Assembly: GCF_051155795.1 (NCBI RefSeq)
Contig: NZ_DAXETW010000010.1
Span: forward strand, 13,894 to 77,893
Reading direction: 5' to 3'
From: Longibacter sp051155795
GTDB lineage: Bacteria > Bacteroidota > Rhodothermia > Rhodothermales > Salinibacteraceae
DNA: 64,000 nucleotides
Of this stretch, positions 25,830 through 35,412 are shown piece after piece. The notes under the pieces are model-generated. The model was not told where the DNA came from. It saw nothing but the letters and a program-made list of their open reading frames with translations, and did not search any database. The position numbers and the translations under genes are program-made. Numbering within the stretch: the stretch's first letter is position 1; each line of letters opens with the position of its first letter.

Positions 25830-27827
25830 ATGGCAGAGCAGGACACGCAAGTAACAGCGGCCTATTCCGGAAGCGACGAGGTGTATGAACCGTCGGAGGC
25901 GTTTCGGTCCGACGCACACGTCGGATCGCTTGAAGAGTACGAGGAGATGTGGCAGCGGTCCGTTGATGAGCCCGAGGCGTTCTGGCGGGAGTGTGCGGAT
26001 CGGATCGACTGGTTCGAGCCGTTTGAGACGGTCAAGAACGTGTCGTTTGAGCCTCGAAACGTGAGCATCAAATGGTACGAGGAGGGCGTCCTGAACGCGT
26101 GCCACAACGCCGTGGATCGCCACCTCGACGACCGCGCAGACCAGACGGCGCTGATTTACGAACCGAACGACCCCGCCACGGAAGAGGCGGAGCACATCAC
26201 GTACGCCGACCTGCACGAGAATGTCTGCCGGTTTGCCAACATCCTCAAAAAGCACGGCGTCGAAAAGGGCGATCGCGTCACGATTTACCTCCCGATGATT
26301 CCGGAGGCGGCGTATGCGATGCTTGCCTGTGCGCGGATCGGGGCGCCGCACTCGGTTGTCTTCGCCGGTTTCTCCCCGGATTCGCTCGCCGACCGCATCC
26401 TCGACTGCGAGTCCACCTTCCTGATCACGGCCGACGAGGGTGTTCGTGCGGAGAAGAAGGTGCCGCTCAAGGACAACGCCGACGCGGCGCTTGAGCAGTG
26501 CCCGGACGTGGACACCGTGCTCGTGGTTCAGCGAACGGGCGGCGACATCGACTGGACGGAGGGCCGGGATGTCTGGTATCACGACGAGCGTGCGTCAGTG
26601 GACGCCGAGTGCCCCTGCGAGCCGATGAGCGCCGAAGATCCGTTGTTCATCCTCTACACGTCCGGCTCTACCGGGAAGCCCAAGGGAGTGATGCATACTA
26701 CGGGCGGCTACTGCGTGTACACCAGCCTCACGCATGAGTACGTCTTCGACTATCACGAGGGCGACGTCTTCTGGTGTACGGCCGACGTCGGGTGGATTAC
26801 CGGCCACAGCTACATCGTCTACGGGCCGCTCATCAACGGCGCGACACAAGTCTTTTTCGAGGGAACGCCCACGTACCCGGATGCCGCCCGTTTATGGGAA
26901 GTGGTCGACAAGCATGATGTCAACATCTTCTACACCGCACCGACCGCCATCCGAGCGCTGATGCGCCAGGGTGATGGGTTCGTCGAGCGAACAGATCGCT
27001 CGTCCCTGCGCGTGCTGGGCACGGTCGGGGAGCCGATCAATCCAGAGGCGTGGCGATGGTATTACAACAAGGTCGGGAACGGGAACTGCCCGATCGTCGA
27101 CACCTGGTGGCAGACGGAAACAGGCGGCGTCATGATTACGCCGCTACCGGGTGCGGTAGCGCAGAAACCGGGGGCTGCGTCCAAGCCGTTTTTCGGCATC
27201 AAGCCGGAGGTGGTGGACACCGCCGGCACCGTTCAGGAGGGGGCATGCGAAGGCATTCTGACTATTGCCGACTCCTGGCCGGGGCAAATGCGGACGGTCT
27301 ACAGGAACCATGATCGCTTCCAGAACACCTACTTCTCGCAGTATCCGGGCAAATACTTCACTGGAGACGGTTGTCGCCGTGACGACGACGGGTACTACTG
27401 GATTACGGGGCGCGTGGACGACGTGCTGAACGTGAGCGGCCACCGCATCGGTACGGCCGAACTCGAGAGTGCGCTTGTCGCACACGATCAGGTGGCGGAG
27501 GCCGCCGTCGTGGGCTTCCCTCACGAGGTAAAGGGGCAGGGCATTTACGCCTACGTGACGCTGCTGAAGGACGTGGACCCAAGCGAGGAGCTCCGGGACG
27601 AGCTTGTTCAATACGTCCGGGAGCATATCGGTCCGATCGCCAAACCGGACTTCATCCAGTTCACGCCGTCCCTCCCGAAGACGCGGTCGGGGAAGATCAT
27701 GCGTCGAATCATTCGCAAGATCGCCGCTGGCGAATTCGATGATCTCGGCGATACGTCAACCCTTGCGGACCCGGGTGTGGTCGAAGAGCTGATCGACGAA
27801 CGCAGGGGAATGTCGAACGGGGCGTAA
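25830..27827 (+). CDS. acs: Acetyl-CoA synthetase (AMP-forming)
   Basis: A 665-residue acyl-adenylate-forming enzyme: acetate + ATP + CoA to acetyl-CoA + AMP + PPi, cytoplasmic. The ATP motif YTSGSTGKPKG, the WWQTETGG motif, and the C-terminal PKTRSGKIMRR with catalytic Lys622 (the site of regulatory acetylation in the family) are present. Length is normal for Acs. It lies between the symporter-kinase signalling genes and an acetate-type symporter, which supports an acetate-assimilation role. Confidence 0.97.
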   Translation: MAEQDTQVTAAYSGSDEVYEPSEAFRSDAHVGSLEEYEEMWQRSVDEPEAFWRECADRIDWFEPFETVKNVSFEPRNVSIKWYEEGVLNACHNAVDRHLDDRADQTALIYEPNDPATEEAEHITYADLHENVCRFANILKKHGVEKGDRVTIYLPMIPEAAYAMLACARIGAPHSVVFAGFSPDSLADRILDCESTFLITADEGVRAEKKVPLKDNADAALEQCPDVDTVLVVQRTGGDIDWTEGRDVWYHDERASVDAECPCEPMSAEDPLFILYTSGSTGKPKGVMHTTGGYCVYTSLTHEYVFDYHEGDVFWCTADVGWITGHSYIVYGPLINGATQVFFEGTPTYPDAARLWEVVDKHDVNIFYTAPTAIRALMRQGDGFVERTDRSSLRVLGTVGEPINPEAWRWYYNKVGNGNCPIVDTWWQTETGGVMITPLPGAVAQKPGAASKPFFGIKPEVVDTAGTVQEGACEGILTIADSWPGQMRTVYRNHDRFQNTYFSQYPGKYFTGDGCRRDDDGYYWITGRVDDVLNVSGHRIGTAELESALVAHDQVAEAAVVGFPHEVKGQGIYAYVTLLKDVDPSEELRDELVQYVREHIGPIAKPDFIQFTPSLPKTRSGKIMRRIIRKIAAGEFDDLGDTSTLADPGVVEELIDERRGMSNGA

Positions 27828-27915
27828 CGCCTGAGCATCGCGAGCTGCCGGTTGCCGCCGGGGCGCGCGACGCTCCGTCTCGCGCTGAATTCAGAGCCGT
27901 CATTTTCATAACAAA

Positions 27916-27960
27916 AGAACGCTTCGTCCCGCGGGTGGAGCCGGAAGGACGAAGCGTTCT
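27916..27960. terminator. 14-bp stem-loop between acs and the porin gene
   Basis: AGAACGCTTCGTCC (27916-27929) pairs perfectly with GGACGAAGCGTTCT (27947-27960) around a 17-base loop. No T tract follows on the plus strand. On the minus strand the stem is followed by TTTTGT. Probably ends or stabilises the acs message. Confidence 0.6.
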
Positions 27961-28084
27961 GATATATTCCCATCGATGGATCCGAGCCCGTGCGTTGCCG
28001 CGCATCGGCTCGGTGTCCAGATGAAGGGAAGCGGGTCCTTATCGAACTCGTTTCTCAGATCACCCTTTTTCGGATCATCTAAGA

Positions 28085-29371
28085 ATGTACGATATGGACG
28101 CCATAGAAAAACAAACGCTCCCCTCATGGGGCGGTTTCGGCTCGTTTCTCATCGCTGTCCTCCTTCTGATGCCCGGCGCGGCCGTAGCGCAGGAAGCCGA
28201 TGAGGGACCGACGTTTGAAGTCAACGGCTTCATCAAGAGTGAGTACCTGTACGACACGCGGCAGGTCGTCACGGCGCGAAACGAAGACTTTCTGCTGTAC
28301 CCGGTCGAAGATGCAGATCCGGATGGTGACGATGCCACCGATACGGACAACCTCTCCGGCTTTCAACTCTTCTCACGAATCAGCCTGGGCATCAGTGACC
28401 TCCCGGAGGCGCTTGGTGCGGACGTGACCGGCTACATGGAGGCCGACTTTTTCGGTCCCGGCACGGTCACGGACGACGTCGGACAGGAAAATATTTTCCG
28501 TCTCCGCCGCGCGTTCGCCAACATGGTATGGGAGAATCGCGAGGTCAAGTTCGGCCTGGAGTGGTCTCCGCTGTTCACGCTTGGGGCCTATCCGCACACG
28601 GTGGCTACCGAAGCCGGCGCGCCTTACAACCCGTTCGGGCGTCAGCCGATGGTCAAGTTCACCCTCAAGCCCGGCAACTTTCGTCTCGTCGGGATCACGT
28701 CCTGGCAGTTTGACGCCTTCCGGGAAGCGGATTTCCAGGGGACCAACGGGCTCGATCAGCAGCAGCAGTCGGCATTGCCCGGCCTGCACGGACACGTCCA
28801 ATACGACGGGGACAACGGCTTCTTCGCCGGGGCGGGCGGATACGTCCGCTGGCTGCGCCCGGTCGCAACGGGGGAACGGTTTCCGCTGGGCGCCGGCACT
28901 GCCTACATCGCCTATTCCACCGACGCTGTCGCTGTTCGGGCGAAGGGCATCTACGGCAGTACCCGCGACCACGTGATGCCGGGCGGCTACATCTACGACG
29001 CCGGTGCCGATCCGAACGGGGACTTTGTGTCCGACGCCTTCTCGCAACTCAATACCGCATCGGGCTGGTTCGAGATCGAGAAGAAGGGGACGGTTGCACC
29101 CGGACTATTCCTGGGCTACCTGGCGGCGCTCGGGTCATCTGAAACCGTACAGGGGAGCGTGATCGACGCGACTCGTTCACCGGACCTCAAGCGCGTGTTC
29201 GACATCTCGCCTCGGCTCGCGCTGAATTACGGCGCCATGCGGTTCGCCTTCGAGATGCAGTTTACGAACGCGACCTACGCGGCAGCGCTCGATGAAAACT
29301 ATGCGCCGAGTGGGGACACGGACGATGTGCTGAATGTCCGTAGCAACTTCACTGTTTTCCTGTTCTTTTAA
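28085..29371 (+). CDS. Outer-membrane porin-like beta-barrel protein
   Basis: A 428-residue exported protein: a signal peptide (hydrophobic core around residues 20-34) cut near AVA-Q, then alternating short amphipathic strands typical of a porin, ending in the aromatic VFLFF expected for outer-membrane assembly. A calcium-like Asp-rich loop (EDADPDGDDATDTD) occurs near residue 80. Family resemblance is to DcaP/trimeric porin-like proteins. Its place between acs and the symporter genes suggests passage of a carboxylate across the outer membrane, an inference. Confidence 0.8.
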   Translation: MYDMDAIEKQTLPSWGGFGSFLIAVLLLMPGAAVAQEADEGPTFEVNGFIKSEYLYDTRQVVTARNEDFLLYPVEDADPDGDDATDTDNLSGFQLFSRISLGISDLPEALGADVTGYMEADFFGPGTVTDDVGQENIFRLRRAFANMVWENREVKFGLEWSPLFTLGAYPHTVATEAGAPYNPFGRQPMVKFTLKPGNFRLVGITSWQFDAFREADFQGTNGLDQQQQSALPGLHGHVQYDGDNGFFAGAGGYVRWLRPVATGERFPLGAGTAYIAYSTDAVAVRAKGIYGSTRDHVMPGGYIYDAGADPNGDFVSDAFSQLNTASGWFEIEKKGTVAPGLFLGYLAALGSSETVQGSVIDATRSPDLKRVFDISPRLALNYGAMRFAFEMQFTNATYAAALDENYAPSGDTDDVLNVRSNFTVFLFF

Positions 29372-29398
29372 ACCCGCCGGTCGCGACCGCGAGCTTGC

Positions 29399-29428
29399 GC
29401 CGGGGCCGGCAATCGTGCCGGTCCCGGC
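29399..29428. terminator. 12-bp GC-rich stem-loop between porin and symporter genes
   Basis: GCCGGGGCCGGC (29399-29410) pairs with GCCGGTCCCGGC (29417-29428), with one G-T pair and a 6-base loop. No T tract. It may attenuate read-through or stabilise the porin message so that it exceeds the symporter message. Confidence 0.5.
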
Positions 29429-29547
29429 CGGGTCGCCACCGGGCCTGAGCGTTTCGCCTCCTTTGCGCAGAACGAATTGATTACAGAGACACACGTGTTG
29501 CCGCAGATCCATCCTCCCATCATCGACTTGCACAGGACTGTAAACCC

Positions 29548-29844
29548 ATGTCTGACCCGTCAATCGACCGCGTCACCTACTGGCGCACCCAGATTCGCCG
29601 GACCGCCATCCTTCTCGGGGTCTGGTTCATCGTCGGCTTCGTGATGAGCATCTTCCTCGCTGAACCCCTGAACAGTTTCAGCTTCGGCGGGGTGCCGTTC
29701 GGATTCTGGATGGCCCAACAGGGCAGCATCTTCGTGTTCATCAGCCTGATTCTGATCTACACGCTTGCGTCCAATCAGCTCGATCGGGAGGCCGGTGTCG
29801 AAGAAACGGACGACACCACCTCCGCTGCCGGCACCGGTCACTGA
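29548..29844 (+). CDS. DUF4212 sodium/solute symporter small subunit
   Basis: A 98-residue protein with two transmembrane helices, starting YWRTQIRRTAILLGVWFIV, the typical DUF4212 opening. The family is the small partner of VC_2705-type SSS symporters, and the large subunit follows after 53 bases. Likely functions as a two-subunit Na+-coupled carboxylate importer in the inner membrane. Confidence 0.92.
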   Translation: MSDPSIDRVTYWRTQIRRTAILLGVWFIVGFVMSIFLAEPLNSFSFGGVPFGFWMAQQGSIFVFISLILIYTLASNQLDREAGVEETDDTTSAAGTGH

Positions 29845-29897
29845 TGCTCGCCACCGCCCGCCCTTCGCTTTTCATCATCTGACGACCGAATGATCCC

Positions 29898-31634
29898 ATG
29901 GGAATTTTAGGCTGGACCGCCGTCTGGGTGGTCATCACATTTTCGATTTACATCGGCATCGCCGTCTGGAGCCGCGTGGCGGATACGAAAGGGTTTTACG
30001 TGGCCGGACAGGGCGTGCCGGCCGTGGCGAACGGCATGGCGGTCGGCGCCGACTGGATGAGCGCCGCGTCCTTTATTTCGCTCGCCGGCATCGTGTCCTT
30101 TCGCGGTTTCGACGGGTCGGTTTATCTCATGGGATGGACAGGTGGATACGTCCTATTGGCGCTCCTGCTTGCTCCCTACCTTCGGAAGTTCGGTGAGTAC
30201 ACGGTACCGGACTTCGTTGCCCGCCGGTATTATTCGAAAACGGCCCGCGTCGTGGCGGCCGTCGCAGCTCTCTTCGTTTCGTTCACGTACGTCGCCGGGC
30301 AGATGAAGGGCGTCGGCGTCGTCTTCAGCCGGTTTCTCGGTGACTTCCTTGCGCCGGTGGCAGACGGGCTCGGCGTCGAAGCGATTACGATCGGGGTCGT
30401 CATCGGTATGGTGATCGTCGCCCTCTACGCGGTTCTGGGTGGCATGAAAGGGGTAACATGGACGCAGGTTACGCAGTATTGCGTGCTGATCGTCGCGTAC
30501 ATGATTCCGGCGGTGGCCATTGCCGCGGAGTTGACCGGAAATCCGATCCCGCAGGGTGCCATCGGAGAGGTTGTTCCACGGCTGAACCAGCTCTCCGCCG
30601 ACCTGGGCCTCGACATGTACACCGGGCCCTTTAGCAATCTCAGCATGCTGAACGTTTTCTGCATCACCTTCGTCCTCATGGCGGGCACGGCCGGCCTGCC
30701 GCACGTGATTGTCCGGTTCTACACGGTAAAAACCGTCAAGGACGCACGCTGGTCGGCCGTCTGGGCGATCGTCTTTATCGGCATCCTCTACACGGTCGCT
30801 CCCGCGATAGCCATGTTCTCCCGCCTGGAAATCCTGCAGTCGTTCAGCGAACTCGGTGCGCAGGGGATGGCACAGCAACTCTCATGGGTCCAGAACTGGA
30901 CGCAGGCCGGGCTGATCGAGTCGTCCGGCTGGACGGCAGATACGACCGTTCAGCAGATGCTCGCCGGCATCGACCGCGACATCATCGTGCTCGCAACGCC
31001 CGAACTCGCAGGTCTCTCGGCGTGGGTGGTCGGTCTCGTTGCGGCCGGCGGACTCGCCGCGGCGCTGTCGACGGCCTCCGGCCTCATGATCGTCATTAGC
31101 TCGTCGCTCGCGCACGATATCTACGGTGAGGTCATCAATCCGGACGCCTCGGAGCAGAAGCGCCTGCGCGTCGGCCGTCAGGCAATTTTCGTCGGCGTCA
31201 TCGTGGCCGGTCTGGCCGGCATCTACCCGCCCGGCTTCGTGGCCGAAGTGGTCGCATTCGCCTTTGGACTCGCCGCCGCAAGCTTCTTCCCGATTCTCGT
31301 CCTGGGGATCTTCTGGAAGCGGTGCAATCGTCAGGGGGCCGTTGCGGGCATGATCGCAGGCCTTGCATTCACCTTCGTGATGATCGTGCTGATGCGGATT
31401 CACGTGATCACCGAAGGCGCGATTGCGGAGCCGATCATCGACTCCTTCTTCGGTATCAATGCGCAGGGCATCGGAATCGTCGGGATGCTTATCAACTTTG
31501 CGCTTACCATTGGCATCTCGCTGAACACCAAAGCGCCCCCGCAGGAGGTTCAGGACCTGGTCGAACAGGTCCGCTACCCGCGCGAGCTGACGCCCGAAGA
31601 GCTGGAGGAAGCCGTTGCCGAAGCGCGCGCATAA
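29898..31634 (+). CDS. Sodium:solute symporter, VC_2705 family (probable acetate importer)
   Basis: A 578-residue SSS-family carrier with about 13 helices. Family signatures are FYVAGQGVPAVANGMAVGADWMSAASFISLAG near residues 34-65 and ALSTASGLMIVISSSLAHDIYGE near 395. It belongs to the branch paired with DUF4212. ActP-like function is inferred from its neighbours acs and the symporter-domain kinase; other short carboxylates are possible. Confidence 0.9.
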   Translation: MGILGWTAVWVVITFSIYIGIAVWSRVADTKGFYVAGQGVPAVANGMAVGADWMSAASFISLAGIVSFRGFDGSVYLMGWTGGYVLLALLLAPYLRKFGEYTVPDFVARRYYSKTARVVAAVAALFVSFTYVAGQMKGVGVVFSRFLGDFLAPVADGLGVEAITIGVVIGMVIVALYAVLGGMKGVTWTQVTQYCVLIVAYMIPAVAIAAELTGNPIPQGAIGEVVPRLNQLSADLGLDMYTGPFSNLSMLNVFCITFVLMAGTAGLPHVIVRFYTVKTVKDARWSAVWAIVFIGILYTVAPAIAMFSRLEILQSFSELGAQGMAQQLSWVQNWTQAGLIESSGWTADTTVQQMLAGIDRDIIVLATPELAGLSAWVVGLVAAGGLAAALSTASGLMIVISSSLAHDIYGEVINPDASEQKRLRVGRQAIFVGVIVAGLAGIYPPGFVAEVVAFAFGLAAASFFPILVLGIFWKRCNRQGAVAGMIAGLAFTFVMIVLMRIHVITEGAIAEPIIDSFFGINAQGIGIVGMLINFALTIGISLNTKAPPQEVQDLVEQVRYPRELTPEELEEAVAEARA

Positions 31635-31827
31635 CTTCGAAGCACGATGGTGGAAAAAAGCAGGCGGCGGAGCGACGTCCGGCTGACGGGCCTCGTTACC
31701 GCTGCCTTGCCACTTCTACGCGGGTTCCTCACCTTGATGGCTGACGCCGCCGGCGGTCGTTCGGCTTTCCCCTGAACCGGATGTCGCCGATACGGCCTGC
31801 GCTGGTGCCTTCCGTCCAACTGTCCCT

Positions 31828-33108
31828 GTGGAAATGAATTCATTCTGGCGATACCTTTCCTTTGCCGTTCTCCTCTTCGTCGCGGCTATCGCGTTCATTG
31901 CGTTGCGGAACTGGGACACGGTGTCCCTCGCATGGGAGAATGCGTCGGCGCTGCAAGAAGGTGGGGCGGAGGCCGAGTCGATCCAGACGCCGGATGACCT
32001 GGTCGCCTATCTCGGACGACATCCGGAAAAGGCCTCGTTTGCCGTGGTGCGTCCGTCCGGCGAAGTGATCGACACGGTTCGGGCAACCACGAAGCGGTCG
32101 TTGCACCGTCTCCCGGCGACCGCCCTCCTCGCAGGTGCCTCGCAGGCGATCGCACAGGGCACATACCAGGCGGGCGAGCGGATCGCGCTTGCGGACATCG
32201 GTCGCTTCGCCCTGCCTGGACTGACGGCGGCGGGTCACGAAAGAATGGTCGACTCCCTGACCACGTCTGGACTGATCCGCGACGATTCGCTCGCCCTGAA
32301 GGACGTGCTCCTGAGCGTACACACGTTCGAGAATCTCGCCGCTGCCGACTGGCTGATGATGCGCCTCAGTGAAGAGAGGCTCGCGGCCCTGCCGGAGCAG
32401 CTGGGCCTGATGTCGAGTACGCCGCCTTTCCCGTACGGTACGACCTACCTGAGCTGGATGAAGGATGCGGAACGGCGAGACGCAGGAGAGGCTGTCCCGC
32501 CTTTCCTGGGAGACGACGCCTCCGGCTTTCGCCGGCAGGTCTATGAACGCTCGCGCCAGCTGGCACGGGACGATAGCATGCGGTCGGCGGTGACGTCCGC
32601 ACTTTCCACGCGCGGGACGGATCTGAGCGTCCGCCGGCAGCGGGCATACGCGCTCGCGGCATTGCCGAAAGGCACCGCCCTGGATTATGCCCGGCTGATG
32701 GCATCCATCCGGACGGGGAAAGACGCCGGCTGGGAGCGTATGCGATCGATTCTGGAGACGCCGGTGGCCAGAAGCCCGGCCGACACACTGCTTGCCGGCC
32801 GCACTCTCCAGGATACGTCCGGTGCGGTCAAGGCGGCATCCATGCAGCCATCCCCGCGCTTCGTCGCGAATGTGGCCGGTGCCCACCCAGGGATTCTGAC
32901 GCTCGCCGGCTACGTGCGAACCGACGGGGATGCGTCTCCGCGGGTTGTCGTGCTGATGATGCACGATCTGCCTATGGCCGTTTTTTACCAGCTTGCCCAG
33001 ACCGGGATCGACAAGGGCCTATTTCTCGAATTGCTGATGGACGCCGAAGCAACGGAACGGCTTGCCGGCGCCCTGCGTGGGACCGCTGGCCGCGCGGCGG
33101 CACTCTGA
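31828..33108 (+). CDS. Beta-lactamase-fold-like protein lacking the SxxK motif
   Basis: A 426-residue protein with an N-terminal membrane anchor (residues about 6-25). Its layout recalls class A beta-lactamase/serine hydrolases: a helix after LHRLPATALLAGASQAI where the SxxK helix would be, VHTFENLAAADWLMMRL in place of SDN-TA-NLL, and LPEQLGL after it. The nucleophile Ser and its Lys are absent, so it is probably not a beta-lactamase. A periplasmic binding or structural role is possible. Family assignment is tentative. It converges on the next gene with an 18-base gap. Confidence 0.5.
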   Translation: MEMNSFWRYLSFAVLLFVAAIAFIALRNWDTVSLAWENASALQEGGAEAESIQTPDDLVAYLGRHPEKASFAVVRPSGEVIDTVRATTKRSLHRLPATALLAGASQAIAQGTYQAGERIALADIGRFALPGLTAAGHERMVDSLTTSGLIRDDSLALKDVLLSVHTFENLAAADWLMMRLSEERLAALPEQLGLMSSTPPFPYGTTYLSWMKDAERRDAGEAVPPFLGDDASGFRRQVYERSRQLARDDSMRSAVTSALSTRGTDLSVRRQRAYALAALPKGTALDYARLMASIRTGKDAGWERMRSILETPVARSPADTLLAGRTLQDTSGAVKAASMQPSPRFVANVAGAHPGILTLAGYVRTDGDASPRVVVLMMHDLPMAVFYQLAQTGIDKGLFLELLMDAEATERLAGALRGTAGRAAAL

Positions 33109-33126
33109 CCCGATGTCCGGACGGAG

Positions 33127-35352
33127 TCACTCCGGGGTATTTGCGGGGATTAGCCGGGTCATCCGCGGTCCGTCGTCGCCGGCCTCTCGGGAGGTATCGT
33201 TCGACGGTTCGGGCATGAGGGGAATCATCGGCGCCACGTCGCGTCGGAGGAATGGACGCGAGAAGAATTCGTCGACGTCGAAGGTGTGCCGCCGCACGAT
33301 AAGGTGGTCGCGGCGAGCGTTGGTCCAGGCCGTCCAGGCGGTCGGGGACGGCGCTGGCCGCGTCGGGTCGAGAATCGATGGTCCGCCCGAGGGGGTGGAT
33401 GGATGCCCCGATGCCGGCACCTCAATTGGCGCATACCGGGTGGATGCCAGCGTCGAGAGGTCGCGGTCGATCAGGCTGTCTGCTGCCCACACGGGGAAGT
33501 AGCGGACGTCCGACGCAACCCGTTCCCAGCGCCACTGCCGTAGGTCTGGGCCGTGCGACGCGGTCAACCGGGCGACGGCTCGACGAAACGCTCGGCGCTG
33601 GCGGTGGGCGGCAAAGTAGGAGGTATCGGCCGTGACAGAGTCGGGGGCAAGGCGGAGGCCGTCGTCCGGAATGCGGTGAACGTATGGAAGCCGCCCGATC
33701 TCGCGGGCGTATTCGTCCATCCACACGTCGAAGACCGAGGCGCCGATGCTGGACCGTTCGTAGTTGGCATCCCAGTTACGCAGGTAGGTCCGCGCTTCAA
33801 GGAGTCGCGGCGTGTTTGGTTCAAGGTCTCTCAGGTTCGGCAGGGCGGCGCGCAGCACCCGTCCGGCCCAGGCGCTGGTGTCACTGCCGGTCTCCGTCAT
33901 AGCCGTTCGATCATGGCGTGCTGTCACCGTCTCTGCAACGCCATGTGCCCACGCGTCGCGCCCGACGATCTGCAGCGACGTGTCCTGCCGCGTGTGCTGA
34001 AGCGAAACGGGCGGTGACCCGATCAGCGACACGTCCCCGTTCGGCGCAACCCGGAGCCCGGCGGATGCGTGCAGGCCAAACGTGACATCCGCCGACGTCC
34101 TGATACGACGCCAGGCCTCCACGTCGGTGGTTGCCTCCAGACCGGCCCATGTAAGCACCCACGCCGAGTCCACCGGAATCGAATCCGCGGGGATGGAGTC
34201 GGGCGAAACGGTGTCCGCGCGCAGGGCCTCCGCGACGATCCGGTCGCCGCCGGAACGCCTGGTGGTGTCCGGATCCCGAATGGCAGCGGCCCGGGCGGAG
34301 GGCAGGGGGCGCCGTGCTGTGTCCCGCGATGTGGAGTCCCATTGTCCCGGCCCGATGGGAAGGGCCAGCGTCGTCGGATCAGGCCGGACGCGGGGAATGC
34401 GGATCAGATGTTCGTCCGCGTTGCGAGGCGTGAGCCGTTCGAAGTCTACCCGGTAGGGGAGGGAATCTGTTGCTACGCGCTGCAACGTGGGGCGATGGCC
34501 CGGCAGCAGGCTCCACGCCGCCCCATTGGCGCCGGCGCTGCGATAGGTGCCCACGGGCACGAACGGCGTCCCCGGAAGGCTTCCGCCCGACAGTCGACCG
34601 CCCCCGACCACATCGATGACAACGTCCTGAAGCAGTGGGCGGGCAGCACCTCCGGTCACCATGCGCGTCATGAGCGTGGTGGAGGAGTCCCGGCGGGCCC
34701 AGGCAATGCTACGCTCCAGGCCGTGAATGTGTAGAAAGCGGCGGAGAAGGACATCGTCCGCCCGGAAGCGAGTGAGCACGGAGTCCTGCCGAGCAGTGGT
34801 GGATAGCGGCTCCGACGCGAGCCACGAGAAAAGGCGTTCGACCGCGAGCGTATGCCAGGGCTCCCACGGATCCGGTTGCAGGTCGAGGACGATCAGCGGC
34901 TCCCGATTGGACGCGGGGGGCGTCGAGAGGGCGGCGTTCACCCCGTCGGTGTAGGCCTGCAGTCGCGCCTGGATGGAGTCAGGCAGGCCGTCGACGACGC
35001 GTCGCGCGTCAGCAGGAATGCCGAGCCGGTGCACGTGTCGGTCGAGAGGGACGCTGTCGGTGCCGAACCACGTCGAGAGGTGACCGCGTGCCGTTTGGCG
35101 CCAGAGAAGCAGGGTCCAGGTTCGACGGATGCCGTGGATGTAACCGAGGAGAAAGTCCTCATCGGCGGCGGACTCGATGGAGGCAGAAACGACCCCCGAA
35201 CGGTGCCAGGTGACGGAGGCCGGACCGGAAAGGCCCGTCACGGTGTGCTGCTTCGGTGCGATATCCGGCGAGGAGGACACAGACCACAGCAGCGCCACGC
35301 TCACGAAAAGCAGGACGGCGACGCCGATGGGGAGGAGGGTCGGTCGGTCCAC
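33127..35352 (-). CDS. Penicillin-acylase-family Ntn-hydrolase-like protein, possibly inactive
   Basis: A 741-residue membrane-anchored protein (helix at about 8-25). The N-terminal part has the penicillin acylase (S45) pattern: DEDFLLGYIHGIRRTWTLLLWRQTARGHLSTWFG near residues 65-97 and LQAYTDGVNA at 131. In active members, autocleavage exposes Ser in an SN-x-W motif. The equivalent region here reads SAGANGAAWS (272-281), with no SN-x-W, so the nucleophile is missing or moved. The C-terminal half retains a family-like LLEARTYLRNWDANYERSSIGASVFD. Substrate unknown. Confidence 0.7.
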   Translation of the reverse strand: MDRPTLLPIGVAVLLFVSVALLWSVSSSPDIAPKQHTVTGLSGPASVTWHRSGVVSASIESAADEDFLLGYIHGIRRTWTLLLWRQTARGHLSTWFGTDSVPLDRHVHRLGIPADARRVVDGLPDSIQARLQAYTDGVNAALSTPPASNREPLIVLDLQPDPWEPWHTLAVERLFSWLASEPLSTTARQDSVLTRFRADDVLLRRFLHIHGLERSIAWARRDSSTTLMTRMVTGGAARPLLQDVVIDVVGGGRLSGGSLPGTPFVPVGTYRSAGANGAAWSLLPGHRPTLQRVATDSLPYRVDFERLTPRNADEHLIRIPRVRPDPTTLALPIGPGQWDSTSRDTARRPLPSARAAAIRDPDTTRRSGGDRIVAEALRADTVSPDSIPADSIPVDSAWVLTWAGLEATTDVEAWRRIRTSADVTFGLHASAGLRVAPNGDVSLIGSPPVSLQHTRQDTSLQIVGRDAWAHGVAETVTARHDRTAMTETGSDTSAWAGRVLRAALPNLRDLEPNTPRLLEARTYLRNWDANYERSSIGASVFDVWMDEYAREIGRLPYVHRIPDDGLRLAPDSVTADTSYFAAHRQRRAFRRAVARLTASHGPDLRQWRWERVASDVRYFPVWAADSLIDRDLSTLASTRYAPIEVPASGHPSTPSGGPSILDPTRPAPSPTAWTAWTNARRDHLIVRRHTFDVDEFFSRPFLRRDVAPMIPLMPEPSNDTSREAGDDGPRMTRLIPANTPE

Positions 35353-35412
35353 GGAGGGAGGGTCGTGCGGGCGAGGCAGGGAGCAGGTACAGGGCGAGAG
35401 GGCTTTCCGTCG

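Noticed and set aside
31828..33108. Active class A beta-lactamase
   Set aside because: The SxxK and SDN motifs are missing, so resistance activity should not be inferred.
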